A stretch of 64,000 bases of DNA, from the NCBI GenBank assembly GCA_013204985.1, contig JABMLG010000003.1, positions 186,001 through 250,000 of the forward strand, in the 5' to 3' direction. This document shows positions 48,356 through 56,899 of this stretch, piece by piece (position 1 is the first letter of the stretch; each line of letters opens with the position of its first letter). The DNA comes from Microbacteriaceae bacterium VKM Ac-2855 (GTDB taxonomy: Bacteria; Actinomycetota; Actinomycetes; Actinomycetales; Microbacteriaceae). The notes beneath the pieces are model-generated. The model was not told the DNA's origin and did no database searches. It saw nothing but the letters and a program-made list of their open reading frames with translations. Position numbers and translations under genes: made by a program.

Positions 48356-49494
48356 GCGCCGAGATCGTGATCGCCTGCCCCAACTGCGGCGAGCCCGTGC
48401 ACGAGGGCGAGGCGTTCTGCGAGGCCTGCGGCTTCGCGCTCGGCCCGGCCCCGGCCGCGGTGGTCGCGCCGCCCGAGGTCGCCCCCGAGGTCGAGCCCGC
48501 GCCCGTCGCGGCGGCGCCCGGAGCGCGCGCCTGCGTGTACTGCGGCGGCACCGTCGCCGACGACGGCTACTGCGAGCAGTGCGGCCGCCCGGCGCCGACC
48601 GAGCGCGAGCACTGGGTCGAGCAACCGATCCCGCTGGTCGCGGGCGTCTGCGATCGCGGGCTGCGCCACTCCGCGAACGAGGACGCGATGGCGCTCGCCG
48701 CCTTCCCCTCGCCCACCGGCGGCGTCGGCACGGCGCTGCTCGTGGTCTGCGACGGCGTCTCCTCCACCCCCGACTCCGATACCGCCTCGCTCGCCGCGGC
48801 CCGCGCCGCGCGCGAAGTGCTGGTGCGCGGTCACGAGACCGACATGACCGACCCGAACGATCTCGACGGCGCCGCGATCGTCTCGCGCTGGTCGCACCGG
48901 CTGCAGCAGGCCGTGGCAAAGGCCTCGGATGCGATCGACGCGGCGATCCCCGACATCGCCAGCCGCCCGAATCCGCCGTCGTGCACCTTCACCGCAGCCG
49001 TGCTCGACGGCTCGGTACTGATCACCGCGAACGTGGGCGACAGCCGCTCCTACTGGGTGCCGGATGCGGGCGAGGCGCGACAGCTGACCACCGACGACTC
49101 CTGGGCGCAGCAGCAGATCGCGAACGGCATGTCGCGCGCCGAGGCCGAGACGGCGAAGGATGCGCACGCGATCACGCGCTGGCTCGGTGCGGATGCGCAC
49201 GACGAGGTGCCGCGCGTGGTGCCGACGTTCCTCGACGAGGCCGGCTGGGTGCTGGCCTGCTCCGACGGACTGTGGAACTACTCCTCGGCCGCGGCTTCGC
49301 TGGGCACGCTGGTGCACGACACGGTGGCGCGCGTCGGCTCGGACCCGGCGATCGTCGCGGAGGCACTGGTCGCCTGGGCCAACGAGCAGGGCGGGCAGGA
49401 CAACATCACGGTCGCGCTCGCCCGCTTCGAACCGGCCGCCGTGCCGGTGCTCGAGCCCGACGCCTCGACGGCCCCGATCGCGCACGCGGAGTAG
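48352..49494 (+). CDS. PP2C-family Ser/Thr phosphatase with N-terminal zinc ribbons
   Basis: A 380-residue protein. Two CxxC...CxxC ribbons occupy the N-terminus (C9/C12/C23/C26 and C61/C64/C74/C77). The PP2C domain follows: RHSANEDAMAL (metal Asp), VVCDGVSSTPDSD, TANVGDSRSYWV, CSDGLWNYSS and GGQDNITVAL. It should remove phosphates placed by PknG or the kinase at 52117. The GTG at 48352 overlaps the pknG stop; a TTG 12 bp upstream is less likely. Substrate is inferred from context. Confidence 0.9.
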   Translation: MSAEIVIACPNCGEPVHEGEAFCEACGFALGPAPAAVVAPPEVAPEVEPAPVAAAPGARACVYCGGTVADDGYCEQCGRPAPTEREHWVEQPIPLVAGVCDRGLRHSANEDAMALAAFPSPTGGVGTALLVVCDGVSSTPDSDTASLAAARAAREVLVRGHETDMTDPNDLDGAAIVSRWSHRLQQAVAKASDAIDAAIPDIASRPNPPSCTFTAAVLDGSVLITANVGDSRSYWVPDAGEARQLTTDDSWAQQQIANGMSRAEAETAKDAHAITRWLGADAHDEVPRVVPTFLDEAGWVLACSDGLWNYSSAAASLGTLVHDTVARVGSDPAIVAEALVAWANEQGGQDNITVALARFEPAAVPVLEPDASTAPIAHAE

Positions 49495-49515
49495 CGCGGC
49501 GGGGGAGTGTGGAGA

Positions 49516-49583
49516 CGAGACCCCCGGTTCCGCGCGAGACGCCCCGCTGCGCCTGGGGGTCTCGCGCGGAACGGGGTGTCGCG
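49516..49583. repeat. Long hairpin between phosphatase and VWA genes
   Basis: GTTCCGCGCGAGAC (49527-49540) and GTCTCGCGCGGAAC (49559-49572) are perfect complements, extended outwards by CGAGACCCCC facing GGGGTGTCGCG. It interrupts a run of genes that otherwise overlap. Confidence 0.8.
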
Positions 49584-49666
49584 TATCCGTGGAGCCAACC
49601 CCGGCGTGCATCCAGCCCGGACCGGGTAGTTTTGAGCGAGGACCTACCGGAAGAGGGGCGGACGCC

Positions 49667-50944
49667 GTGGCCGAGTTCAGCGCGAGTGTTTTCCAGAACG
49701 AGTACCTGTCCGACGGCGCGACGGATGTGCACGCGATCGTCACGGTGACCGCAGCCGGCACGGGCAGCGCCGGCAGCGACGGCGAGGCCGCCGAGATCGT
49801 GATCATCGACTGCTCCGGCTCGATGACCGGCGAGAACATGGCCGCCGCGAAGCGCGCCGCGACCGTGGCGATCGACCAGATCCTCGACGGCACCTGGTTC
49901 GCCATCATCGCCGGCTCCGAGCGCGCCGATCGCGCCTTCCCGTACCCCAACGCGACCGCGTCGATGGTGCGGATGGAGTCGGGCGCCCGCGCCGCGGCCA
50001 AGGAGGCCATCTCGTACCTCGGGGCCAACGGCGGCACGGCGATGGGTACCTGGCTCGTGATGGCGCGCGACCTCTTCGGCCGGGGCGCGCCGCAGGCCAC
50101 CCAGCGGCACGCGCTCCTGCTCACGGACGGCAAGAACGAGCACGAGACGAAGAACGCGCTCGAGCAGTCGATCCGCTCGTGCGAGGGCGTCTTCCAGTGC
50201 GACGTGCGCGGCGTCGGCTCGCGCTGGGTCGTCGAGGAGGCGCGCAAGATCTCCTCCGCTCTGCTCGGCACCGTCGACCTGATCGCCAAGCCCGCCGACA
50301 TGGCCGCCGACTTCGAGCAGATCATCCAGGCGTCGATGGGCCGCGGCGTCTCGACCGCGGAACTGCGGGTGTGGACGCCGCAGAGTTCCGAACTGCTCTT
50401 CGTGCGCCAGGTCGCGCCGCAGCTGGAGGATCTGACCGCCCGCCGTGTCGCGATCAACCCGCTCACCGGCGGTTACCCCACCGGCGCGTGGGGTGACGAG
50501 TCGCGCGACTACCACGTCGCCGTCCGCGTCTCCTCGAAGCCGGTCGGCTCCGAGCAGCTCGCCGCGCGGGTGCAGCTCTTCGTGCGCGACGCGGTCGTCG
50601 CATCCGGACTCGTGAAGGCCCGCTGGACCGACGACTCCGCTCTCACCGCGCGGATCGACCCCGCGGTGGCGCACTACACCGGCCAGACGGAGCTCGCCTC
50701 CGCGATCCAGGACGGTCTCGCCGCGAAGGCCGCGGGCGACGAGGCGACCGCCACCGTCAAGCTGGGGCGCGCCGTGCAGCTCGCCGCGGTCACCGGCAAC
50801 GACGAGGCCACCGCGAAGCTGCGCAAGGTCGTCGAGATCGAGAATCCGAACGAGGGCACTGTGCGACTCAAGCGCGGCGTCGACAAACTCGACGAGATGG
50901 CGCTCGACACCGCGTCGACGAAGACCACGCGGGTGCGCAAGTGA
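49667..50944 (+). CDS. VWA-domain protein
   Basis: A 425-residue cytoplasmic protein. The von Willebrand A fold (about 40-220) has a complete MIDAS: VIIDCSGSMTG (D48, S50, S52), GGTAMGTWL and LLTDGKN. The C-terminal half is beta-rich, then helical (GQTELASAIQDGLAAKAAGD), ending Lys/Arg-rich. Such proteins act as metal-dependent adaptors beside AAA+ or kinase systems. GTG 49667 follows AAGAGGGGCGG. It overlaps the FHA gene by 4 bp. A long open frame upstream belongs to the phosphatase antiframe and repeat, not this gene. Confidence 0.88.
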   Translation: MAEFSASVFQNEYLSDGATDVHAIVTVTAAGTGSAGSDGEAAEIVIIDCSGSMTGENMAAAKRAATVAIDQILDGTWFAIIAGSERADRAFPYPNATASMVRMESGARAAAKEAISYLGANGGTAMGTWLVMARDLFGRGAPQATQRHALLLTDGKNEHETKNALEQSIRSCEGVFQCDVRGVGSRWVVEEARKISSALLGTVDLIAKPADMAADFEQIIQASMGRGVSTAELRVWTPQSSELLFVRQVAPQLEDLTARRVAINPLTGGYPTGAWGDESRDYHVAVRVSSKPVGSEQLAARVQLFVRDAVVASGLVKARWTDDSALTARIDPAVAHYTGQTELASAIQDGLAAKAAGDEATATVKLGRAVQLAAVTGNDEATAKLRKVVEIENPNEGTVRLKRGVDKLDEMALDTASTKTTRVRK

Positions 50945-51912
50945 GCTTCACCTGTCCCAACGGGCACACCTCCGCATCCGGCGACTACTGCGACGTCTGC
51001 GGCGCGCCGATCACCCCGAATTCGCTCGACCTCGGCGGTTCGACCCCTGCGGCCCCGCCGACGACCGCGGTGCCGACCGGCCCCGCGGTCTGCCCGAACT
51101 GCTCGTACCCCAACGAGGCCGGCGCGCTGTTCTGCGAGAACTGCGGCTACGACTTCACCACCGGATCCCTGCCCGAGGCCGATCCGTTCACGGCGTCGGG
51201 CGCGGTGCGCGCCCCGGCCGAGATCGGCGGATCCGGTACGCCCGGTGGCGACCCCGCCCTGCATCCCGGTGCGGTGCCCGCCGCCGCCACCGCCGACCCG
51301 GAAGCGTACCCCGCGACCCAGCTCGTGCCGGAGGAATACGGCGAGCTCGGCACGCCGGTCGCCTCGATGCCGCCCGGCGCGTCCGCTTCGTCGAGCGCGT
51401 CCGCTGCGCCGGCCGCGTCCGCTGCGCCCGCTACCGAGAAGCTGCCGATCAGCACCACGACGCCGGTGCAGCCGCCCGCGCCCGCACCGGACGTGCCCGC
51501 CGCGGGCGGCAAGCCGTGGGTGGCGGAGGTGTGGGTCGACCCGGAGTGGTACGCCGACCAGAAAGCCGATGATCCGCTGCCCTCCGGCGGCCCGCCCGCG
51601 ATCGTGCTGCTCGACCAGCGCACCCTCCTGGTCGGCCGCCCCTCTGCATCGCGCGGCATCATCCCGCAGATCGATTGCGGTACCGACTCCGGCGTCTCAC
51701 GGCGGCACTGCCAGCTGAACACCGACGGCTCGCGCTGGTGGGTGGAGGACCTGCAGTCCTCGAACGGTACCTACCTGAGCCCTGCCGGCACACCCATCCC
51801 GACCACGCCCATCCCGCCCGGCCAGCGGCGCGAGGTGCAGGAGGGCGACCGCATCTTCATCGGCGCGTGGACACGCCTCGTGATCCGCAAGGCGCTGCCC
51901 GGCGAGGCGTAG
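50941..51912 (+). CDS. FHA-domain protein with N-terminal double zinc ribbon
   Basis: A 323-residue protein. The N-terminus has two ribbons: C5, C17, C20 (CPNGHTSASGDYCDVCG) and CPNCSYPNEAG...CENCGYDF at about 51-72. A Pro/Ala/Ser linker leads to the FHA domain (about 220-315): LLVGRPSASRG, GVSRRHCQL, WWVEDLQSSNGTYLS. FHA domains bind phosphothreonine, so this is a plausible PknG target comparable to GarA/OdhI, although GarA is far shorter and its ETTS-type phospho-motif is not seen. Last gene of the signalling run. Confidence 0.9.
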   Translation: MSFTCPNGHTSASGDYCDVCGAPITPNSLDLGGSTPAAPPTTAVPTGPAVCPNCSYPNEAGALFCENCGYDFTTGSLPEADPFTASGAVRAPAEIGGSGTPGGDPALHPGAVPAAATADPEAYPATQLVPEEYGELGTPVASMPPGASASSSASAAPAASAAPATEKLPISTTTPVQPPAPAPDVPAAGGKPWVAEVWVDPEWYADQKADDPLPSGGPPAIVLLDQRTLLVGRPSASRGIIPQIDCGTDSGVSRRHCQLNTDGSRWWVEDLQSSNGTYLSPAGTPIPTTPIPPGQRREVQEGDRIFIGAWTRLVIRKALPGEA

Positions 51913-51966
51913 CGCGGGTCGCCGGCCGGCGCGGCTGCACGGGCACGGCGGCTCAGGCTGGGCGCG

Positions 51967-52076
51967 GTTTCGTGGTCGATGCTGCAGGGCTGAGCGGATG
52001 CGGGGCGTCGGCGCTCGTTCTGCAGCATCCGTTGGGTAGTGCAGCATCGACCGCACGTGTTGCAGCATCGACCGCG
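51967..52076. repeat. Convergent-gap repeat: one left arm, three right arms
   Basis: GGTCGATGCTGCA (about 51974-51986) can pair with GCAGCATCGACCGC copies at about 52041 and 52062, and partly with TGCAGCATCC at 52021. The interior has GAGCGGATGCGGGGCGTCGG. This resembles the one-left, several-right layout at 20803-20914. It lies between the convergent FHA and kinase genes. Confidence 0.7.
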
Positions 52077-52116
52077 AACCCTGCGGCAGCGACTGCAGCC
52101 CCTGCACCAGCCGGGC

Positions 52117-53124
52117 TCAGCCCGCCCAGAGGGCGCCGAGCATCCACGCCATCGCGGCGATGGAGCCGATGATGACCGTGCCCGAGGCCACGATGACGGC
52201 GGTGCGCAGCCGCTGACGCCGGGCGGGATCGTCGACGCGGCGCGAGCGATGCGCGGCGTGGTGGTCGACGGTGGGCAGTTCATCCGTGGGGCGACCGCGC
52301 AGCGTGGCCGCGACATCGCCGGCGGATGGGCGCACAGCGGGGTCGCGGTCGGTCATCGCCATGAGCAGCACCTGCCACTCGTGCGGGAGGGAGTCGGGGA
52401 CGGCCGGGTTCCGCGAGAGACGCGTGATGGCGGCCTCGACGACGGTACCGGTGTACTCCCGGACGCCGGTCAACGCCTCCAGCAGCACCAGCCCGAGGGA
52501 GTAGACGTCACTAGCACCGCTGATCGGCTCACCGGCGACCTGCTCGGGACTCACGAAACTCGCCGTGCCGATCACGACGCCGTCGCTCGTCAGCCGCGAG
52601 CCGTCGATGAAGTGTGCGACCCCGAAGTCGCTGAGTTTCGCGGTGCGCTCGAATCCGCTGGACGAGACGTCGCTGATCAGGATGTTCGCGGGCTTCACAT
52701 CGCGGTGCACGATGCCGCGCTCGTGCAGGTACTCGAGCGCCTCGGCGAGTTGCGCACCGATCGCGGCGATGGCTGCACTCGGCATCGGCCCCACGTCGAG
52801 CCGGGCCTCGAGCGTCGGATCGGGCATGAGCTCCATCACGACGTAGCGGCGCACCTCGCCGTTGAAGTTGTGCAGCCCGGCGTCGAATAGACTGACGATC
52901 CCGGGATGCGAGAACGAGGACAGCATCCGGATCTCGCGCTCCTGACGGGCGATGTCCTCAGGGCTGGACGCTTCGGCGCGGAAGATCTTGACGGCGACAT
53001 CGCGACCGACGGTCTCATCGCGGGCCCGATACACGGAGCCCATGCCTCCCGAGCCGATCCGCTCGGCGAGGTAGTAGCGGCCGGCGATGCGGTGACGGAC
53101 GGCGTTCGCTGCGACGGTGCTCAT
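52117..53124 (-). CDS. Membrane-anchored serine/threonine protein kinase (Pkn type)
   Basis: A 335-residue kinase. The glycine loop GSGGMGSVY (24-32), ATP lysine in VAVK46, GIVHRDVKPANIL, LSDFGVAHF and ASFVSPEQV are all intact, so it should be active. A short juxtamembrane stretch and a single helix near the C-terminus (TAVIVASGTVIIGSIAAMAWML) anchor it; there is essentially no external sensor domain. It is convergent to the PknG-FHA run and may act on the same phosphatase and FHA proteins (inference). Confidence 0.9.
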   Translation of the reverse strand: MSTVAANAVRHRIAGRYYLAERIGSGGMGSVYRARDETVGRDVAVKIFRAEASSPEDIARQEREIRMLSSFSHPGIVSLFDAGLHNFNGEVRRYVVMELMPDPTLEARLDVGPMPSAAIAAIGAQLAEALEYLHERGIVHRDVKPANILISDVSSSGFERTAKLSDFGVAHFIDGSRLTSDGVVIGTASFVSPEQVAGEPISGASDVYSLGLVLLEALTGVREYTGTVVEAAITRLSRNPAVPDSLPHEWQVLLMAMTDRDPAVRPSAGDVAATLRGRPTDELPTVDHHAAHRSRRVDDPARRQRLRTAVIVASGTVIIGSIAAMAWMLGALWAG

Positions 53125-53220
53125 TGCGACCCGCCTCTCCCGATGTAACGGTGCGCCCAGACCGCACACCTCTCGGTGCGACCACCATAAGGATAACCGC
53201 GGCACCGCCTTCGTCGCCCT

Positions 53221-53256
53221 CCTCCGAACGGGGATTGACTCTCGTCCGTTCGGAGG
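53221..53256. terminator. Hairpin beyond the flavin reductase gene
   Basis: CCTCCGAACGG (53221-53231) and CCGTTCGGAGG (53246-53256) form a perfect 11-bp stem with a 14-nt loop, 11 bp past the stop of the minus-strand gene. There is no T-run, so terminator activity is only likely. Confidence 0.6.
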
Positions 53257-53266
53257 ATTCGGCGGG

Positions 53267-53893
53267 CTACGAGCCGAGTCCGCCCATCATGCGCGCGAAG
53301 TCGGCGTCGAGGGCGAAGGGGTCACGGATGTTCGACGAACGCTCGCTGCGCGCGGCGGCCTGGGCGAGTTCGGAGCCGGCGCGCTCGATGCGACCGGGCA
53401 GGGCGCGAGCCTCCTCCGAGGTGCCGCCCCAGTCGTCCGTCGCCGCGAAGACCGTGGTCGAGAGCGGGTTCGCGTGCAGATAGCTGAAGAGCGGGCGCAT
53501 CGCGTAGTCGATGGCGAGAGAGTGCCGCGGGGATCCGCCGGTGGCGGCGAGCAGCACCGGCAGCTCGCGCACCGACTCGGTGTCGATCACATCGATGAAC
53601 GACTTGAAGAGTCCGCTGTAGCTCGTGGTGAAGATCGGGGTGACGGCGATCAGTGCGTCGGCCCCGGCGATCGCGTCGAGGGCCGACTGCAGCGCCGGCG
53701 CGGCGAAGCCGGTGAGCAGGTTGTTGGTGATGTCGTGCGCGAGATCGCGCAGCTCGATCACGGTGGTGTCGGTCTCGAAGCCCTGCTCGTGCAGTCGCCG
53801 CTCGGTCGCCTCGGCGAGGCGGTCGGCGAGCATCCGGGTGGAGGAGGGCTGGCTGAGTCCGGCGGAGACGACGGCGAGCGTGCGGGTGGTCAT
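53267..53893 (-). CDS. NAD(P)H-dependent FMN reductase
   Basis: A 208-residue flavodoxin-like reductase that supplies reduced FMN. TRTLAVVSAGLSQPSSTRMLAD (phosphate-binding loop near residue 10, split at SAGLSQPSST), TPIFTTSYSGLFKSFIDVID and LLAATGGSPRHSLAIDYAMRPL match the actinobacterial CE1759-type family. It lies directly downstream of an LLM-class flavin monooxygenase, the usual two-component pairing. ATG 53893 follows GAGAGAAGAAG on the minus strand. Confidence 0.88.
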   Translation of the reverse strand: MTTRTLAVVSAGLSQPSSTRMLADRLAEATERRLHEQGFETDTTVIELRDLAHDITNNLLTGFAAPALQSALDAIAGADALIAVTPIFTTSYSGLFKSFIDVIDTESVRELPVLLAATGGSPRHSLAIDYAMRPLFSYLHANPLSTTVFAATDDWGGTSEEARALPGRIERAGSELAQAAARSERSSNIRDPFALDADFARMMGGLGS

Positions 53894-53957
53894 GATGCTT
53901 CTTCTCTCGGTGAGGTCGACAGGGCTGTGCGGAACGCGGGCTGATGTGGAGGCCCGT

Positions 53958-54042
53958 GACGGAAATGCAGGAGATCTCGGGATGTGCGCCTCGATCAGGC
54001 GGATGCGCACGGTCTCATCGGCGGATCTCCTGCATTTCCGTC
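53958..54042. repeat. Palindrome-ended element, family I (85 bp)
   Basis: GACGGAAATGCAGGAGATC (53958-53976) and GATCTCCTGCATTTCCGTC (54024-54042) are perfect 19-bp terminal inverted repeats. A second hairpin GTGCGC/GCGCAC is nested inside with GATCAGGCGGAT in its loop. It lies between the monooxygenase and its reductase. Confidence 0.9.
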
Positions 54043-54064
54043 TCGGGTGGGGTGGGCCAGGAGG

Positions 54065-55165
54065 CTAGGCCGAGACGGCCTCAGGCGCCGGGGCCTGGGC
54101 GGCGGCGACGAGGGAGGCGTGCGTCGGGGCCTCCGGAACGTGAGACGGCTTGAGGGCGGCGAACTCGCGGCGCAGCACCGGCACGACCTCGGAACCGAGG
54201 ATGTCGAGCTGCTCGAGCACGGTCTTCAGCGGCAGGCCGGCGTGGTCCATCAGGAACAGCTGGCGCTGGTAGTCGCCCACGTAGTCGCGGAAGCCGAGCG
54301 TGCGGTCGATGACCTCCTGCGGCGAGCCCACGGTGAGCGGCGTCTGCGAGGTGAAGTCCTCGAGCGAGGGTCCGTGGCCGTAGACCGGCGCGTTGTCGAA
54401 GTACGGGCGGAACTGCTTGACCGCGTCCTGCGAGTTCTTCGCCATGAACACCTGGCCGCCGAGCCCGACGATCGCCTGGTCGGCGGATCCGTGGCCGTAG
54501 TGCTCGAAGCGCTGGCGGTACAGGTTCACCATCTGCTGGGTGTGCGACGCGGGCCAGAAGATGTGGTTCGCGAAGAAGCCGTCGCCGTAGTAAGCGGCCT
54601 GCTCGGCGATCTGCGGCGAGCGGATGCTGCCGTGCCAGACGAAGGGAGCGACACCGTCGAGGGGGCGGGGCGTGGACTGGAAGCCCTGCAGCGGGGTGCG
54701 GTGCTGGCCCTGCCAGTCGACGAAGTCCTCACGCCAGAGACGGTGCAGCAGGTTGTAGTTCTCGAGAGCGAGCTCGATGCCGGCGCGGATGTCCTTGCCG
54801 AACCAGGGGTAGACGGGGCCGGTGTTGCCGCGGCCGAGCGTGAGGTCGACGCGTCCGCCGGCGAGGTGCTGCAGCATCGCGAAGTCCTCGGCGATCTTCA
54901 CCGGGTCGTTCGTCGTGATGAGGGTGGTCGCGGTGGAGAGCTGCAGGGTGGAGGTCTGCGCGGCGATGTACGCCAGGGTCGTGGTGGGGGAGGAGGACCA
55001 GAACGGCGGGTTGTGGTGCTCGCCGAGCGCGAAGACGTCGAGGCCGACCTCTTCGGCGTGCTTGGCGATGGTCAGGGTCGCCTGGATGCGCTCGGCCTCG
55101 GTGGGGGTGGTCCCGTTCGTGGGGTCGGTCGTGATGTCGCTGACCGTGAAGATTCCGAATTGCAT
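54065..55165 (-). CDS. LLM-class flavin-dependent monooxygenase
   Basis: A 366-residue luciferase-like TIM barrel that uses FMNH2 from the neighbouring reductase. Motifs: QFGIFTVSDITTDP, VFALGEHHNPPFWSSSPTT, DPVKIAEDFAMLQHLAGGRVDL, GRGNTGPVYPWFGKDI and YGDGFFANHIFWP. It fits the CE1758-type LLM family of Corynebacterium and relatives. ATG 55165 follows GGAGGAG; an ATG 30 bp upstream is less likely. An inverted repeat just upstream may be an operator. Substrate unknown. Confidence 0.9.
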   Translation of the reverse strand: MQFGIFTVSDITTDPTNGTTPTEAERIQATLTIAKHAEEVGLDVFALGEHHNPPFWSSSPTTTLAYIAAQTSTLQLSTATTLITTNDPVKIAEDFAMLQHLAGGRVDLTLGRGNTGPVYPWFGKDIRAGIELALENYNLLHRLWREDFVDWQGQHRTPLQGFQSTPRPLDGVAPFVWHGSIRSPQIAEQAAYYGDGFFANHIFWPASHTQQMVNLYRQRFEHYGHGSADQAIVGLGGQVFMAKNSQDAVKQFRPYFDNAPVYGHGPSLEDFTSQTPLTVGSPQEVIDRTLGFRDYVGDYQRQLFLMDHAGLPLKTVLEQLDILGSEVVPVLRREFAALKPSHVPEAPTHASLVAAAQAPAPEAVSA

Positions 55166-55189
55166 CGTGTGCGCTCCTCCGGGGATTTG

Positions 55190-55209
55190 ATTCATACGTT
55201 TGCATGAAT
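55190..55209. promoter_or_regulatory. Operator-like palindrome before the LLM gene
   Basis: ATTCATACGTTTGCATGAAT has ATTCAT/ATGAAT arms 8 bp apart. On the minus strand TTGAAG lies 18 bp before TATGAA within it, so the palindrome overlaps a possible -10, as expected for a MarR or TetR repressor. The rest of this 198-bp gap shows nothing further. Confidence 0.5.
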
Positions 55210-55363
55210 AATAGCTTCAACGCGTGGCGCGTCGATCTATTCCCGACGCGCCCCGCCGGGTCGAGTCGCTGGGGCAAGCGCTGCGGTACGGAAATGAAGC
55301 TGGTCGGGGTGTTAACTGCCTGAAACCAGCGATCCCGTCGCCATCGACTTCATCTTCGTACGC

Positions 55364-56188
55364 TCAGTCGCAGGCGATCCCGTCGCCGTCGCGATCGAGG
55401 TCGTAGATGTCGCTGCCGACGATCGTCACGGGGCCTGAGACATACGCGGGGCCGTTCCCACTCCCACCAGCGCAGTCCACATCGCTGGAGATCGGCACGC
55501 AAGCGCCGGTGTAATTCGGATCGCAGGAATCAGCAGGTTGCGGCGCTGGCGCTGGAGCAGGAACCCTCGTACCCACGTGGATCACCTCGTCGACGGGGAC
55601 GGAAGTCACGAGTTCCGAGGTCGTTGCGCGAGTCGTCTCGATGCCATCCTGCTTCGTCACTTCGATCGTGCGGGTGAGCACGCCGTCCTGCCCGGAGACG
55701 ACGACGGCGGACGTCCCCTGGTCCATTGCGTCGTCGTTGACTGAGACTGAGCCATGGCCGATCGGTTCGGTCTCCGTGACGATCTCTTTCGTCACGACGA
55801 CTGCGGGGGTCGGGGTGGGCGCGGGGGTTCGCGATGGCGTCGCCGCTCGCGTCGGTGTCGGCGTGTTCGTTGCAAGGATCACATCGGCTGCAACAGGTTC
55901 AGCCGCTGGTGCTCGTGCCGTCGACGGCAATCCGATGCTCGCCCCTACTATCACTGCGATCGAGGCACCGAAAGCCAGCAGGGAACTGCGCCGCTTCTTC
56001 GGCAGTCGAAGCCACGTTCGTCGCCGAAAGATCAGCCCGTACGTCGCAGTGACCAGCGTGAACAGGCCAAGCATCAACAGCAGACCCCAGACGCCAGAAG
56101 TCGCGAGTCCGACGAGTGCGAGAAGACCGGCTAGTGAACCACCAATGATGGTGGACAGGGGGCGACGTTTCGAGGTGCGGCGGGGCAC
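55364..56188 (-). CDS. G5/Excalibur calcium-binding surface protein
   Basis: A 274-residue protein. Two hydrophobic helices near the N-terminus (about 15-50) and another (about 70-90) suggest a membrane anchor. Then come a Pro/Thr linker, a G5-like domain ending VDEVIHVGTR, a Pro/Ala linker and a C-terminal Excalibur motif, SCDPNYTGACVP and LDRDGDGIACD, which binds calcium. The GTG at 56188 follows AGAAGGA; a GTG 33 bp upstream is also open. Likely a wall-associated protein. Function unknown. Confidence 0.85.
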   Translation of the reverse strand: MPRRTSKRRPLSTIIGGSLAGLLALVGLATSGVWGLLLMLGLFTLVTATYGLIFRRRTWLRLPKKRRSSLLAFGASIAVIVGASIGLPSTARAPAAEPVAADVILATNTPTPTRAATPSRTPAPTPTPAVVVTKEIVTETEPIGHGSVSVNDDAMDQGTSAVVVSGQDGVLTRTIEVTKQDGIETTRATTSELVTSVPVDEVIHVGTRVPAPAPAPQPADSCDPNYTGACVPISSDVDCAGGSGNGPAYVSGPVTIVGSDIYDLDRDGDGIACD

Positions 56189-56382
56189 AGGGGTCCTTCT
56201 GATCCTTTGACGGGGCGCCACATCGTCGCAGTTGTACCCGCTGATGCGCGTCTCCCCATTCGTGGGACGTGATGTCCAGAGCCTGACCTCCCGTGCCCAT
56301 TGGGGAGCCCGTTCGTGGGATTCCGAGAGGTTCGCGGTGGGTCTACGGTTCGAGCATCCGACAACGACGTCAGGAGAGAACC

Positions 56383-56880
56383 ATGCGGATTCCGCGCCTC
56401 GTCACGGCCACGCTACTGGCCGCCGGCCTCGCCTTCGTGGCCGCCACCCCCGCCTGGGCCGACCACAACGCCGGGGCGAACCTCGACGACTTCGGCAAGG
56501 TGAACGACATCACCCGCAGCAGCACCTGCTACTACGGCGCACTGCAGCCGGGCGGCCCGGAGCAGAACCTGGTCACGACCGACTACCGCTTCCAGCGCGT
56601 CGGCGCCACGCTCACGCTCGTCTGCACCTTCACGGGCATCCCGGCGTTCGTTCCAGAACCGCCCGGCGGCTTCAAGGGCGACTGGTACGCCCCGACGACG
56701 CCGAAACGCTACGTCGCTCCGGGAGCGTGTCTGCCGCCCGGCACCGACTCCGCCGGCGAGGTGCTGCCGGACGGCGAGGGCGGTTACACGGCCGACATCC
56801 CGCGGACCTCGGCGAACACGGTCTTCTACCGGTCGACCCTGGTCATGGTCTGCCACTGGAGCGATGACCCGACGCGGTAG
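56383..56880 (+). CDS. Secreted protein of unknown function
   Basis: I do not recognise this 165-residue protein. A clear signal peptide (MRIPRLVTATLLAAGLAFVAATPAWA, about 1-25; given in two parts: MRIPRLVTATLLAAGLAF, then VAATPAWA) is followed by a small exported domain with four cysteines (SSTCYYGAL, LVCTFTGIP, GACLPPG, MVCHWSDD) probably forming two disulfides. ATG 56383 follows AGGAGAG. It is divergent from the Excalibur protein. The shared 194-bp gap contains a direct repeat of CCCATTCGTGGGA-like words. Confidence 0.78.
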   Translation: MRIPRLVTATLLAAGLAFVAATPAWADHNAGANLDDFGKVNDITRSSTCYYGALQPGGPEQNLVTTDYRFQRVGATLTLVCTFTGIPAFVPEPPGGFKGDWYAPTTPKRYVAPGACLPPGTDSAGEVLPDGEGGYTADIPRTSANTVFYRSTLVMVCHWSDDPTR

Positions 56881-56899
56881 GGCCGTGCAGTTGTCATGG

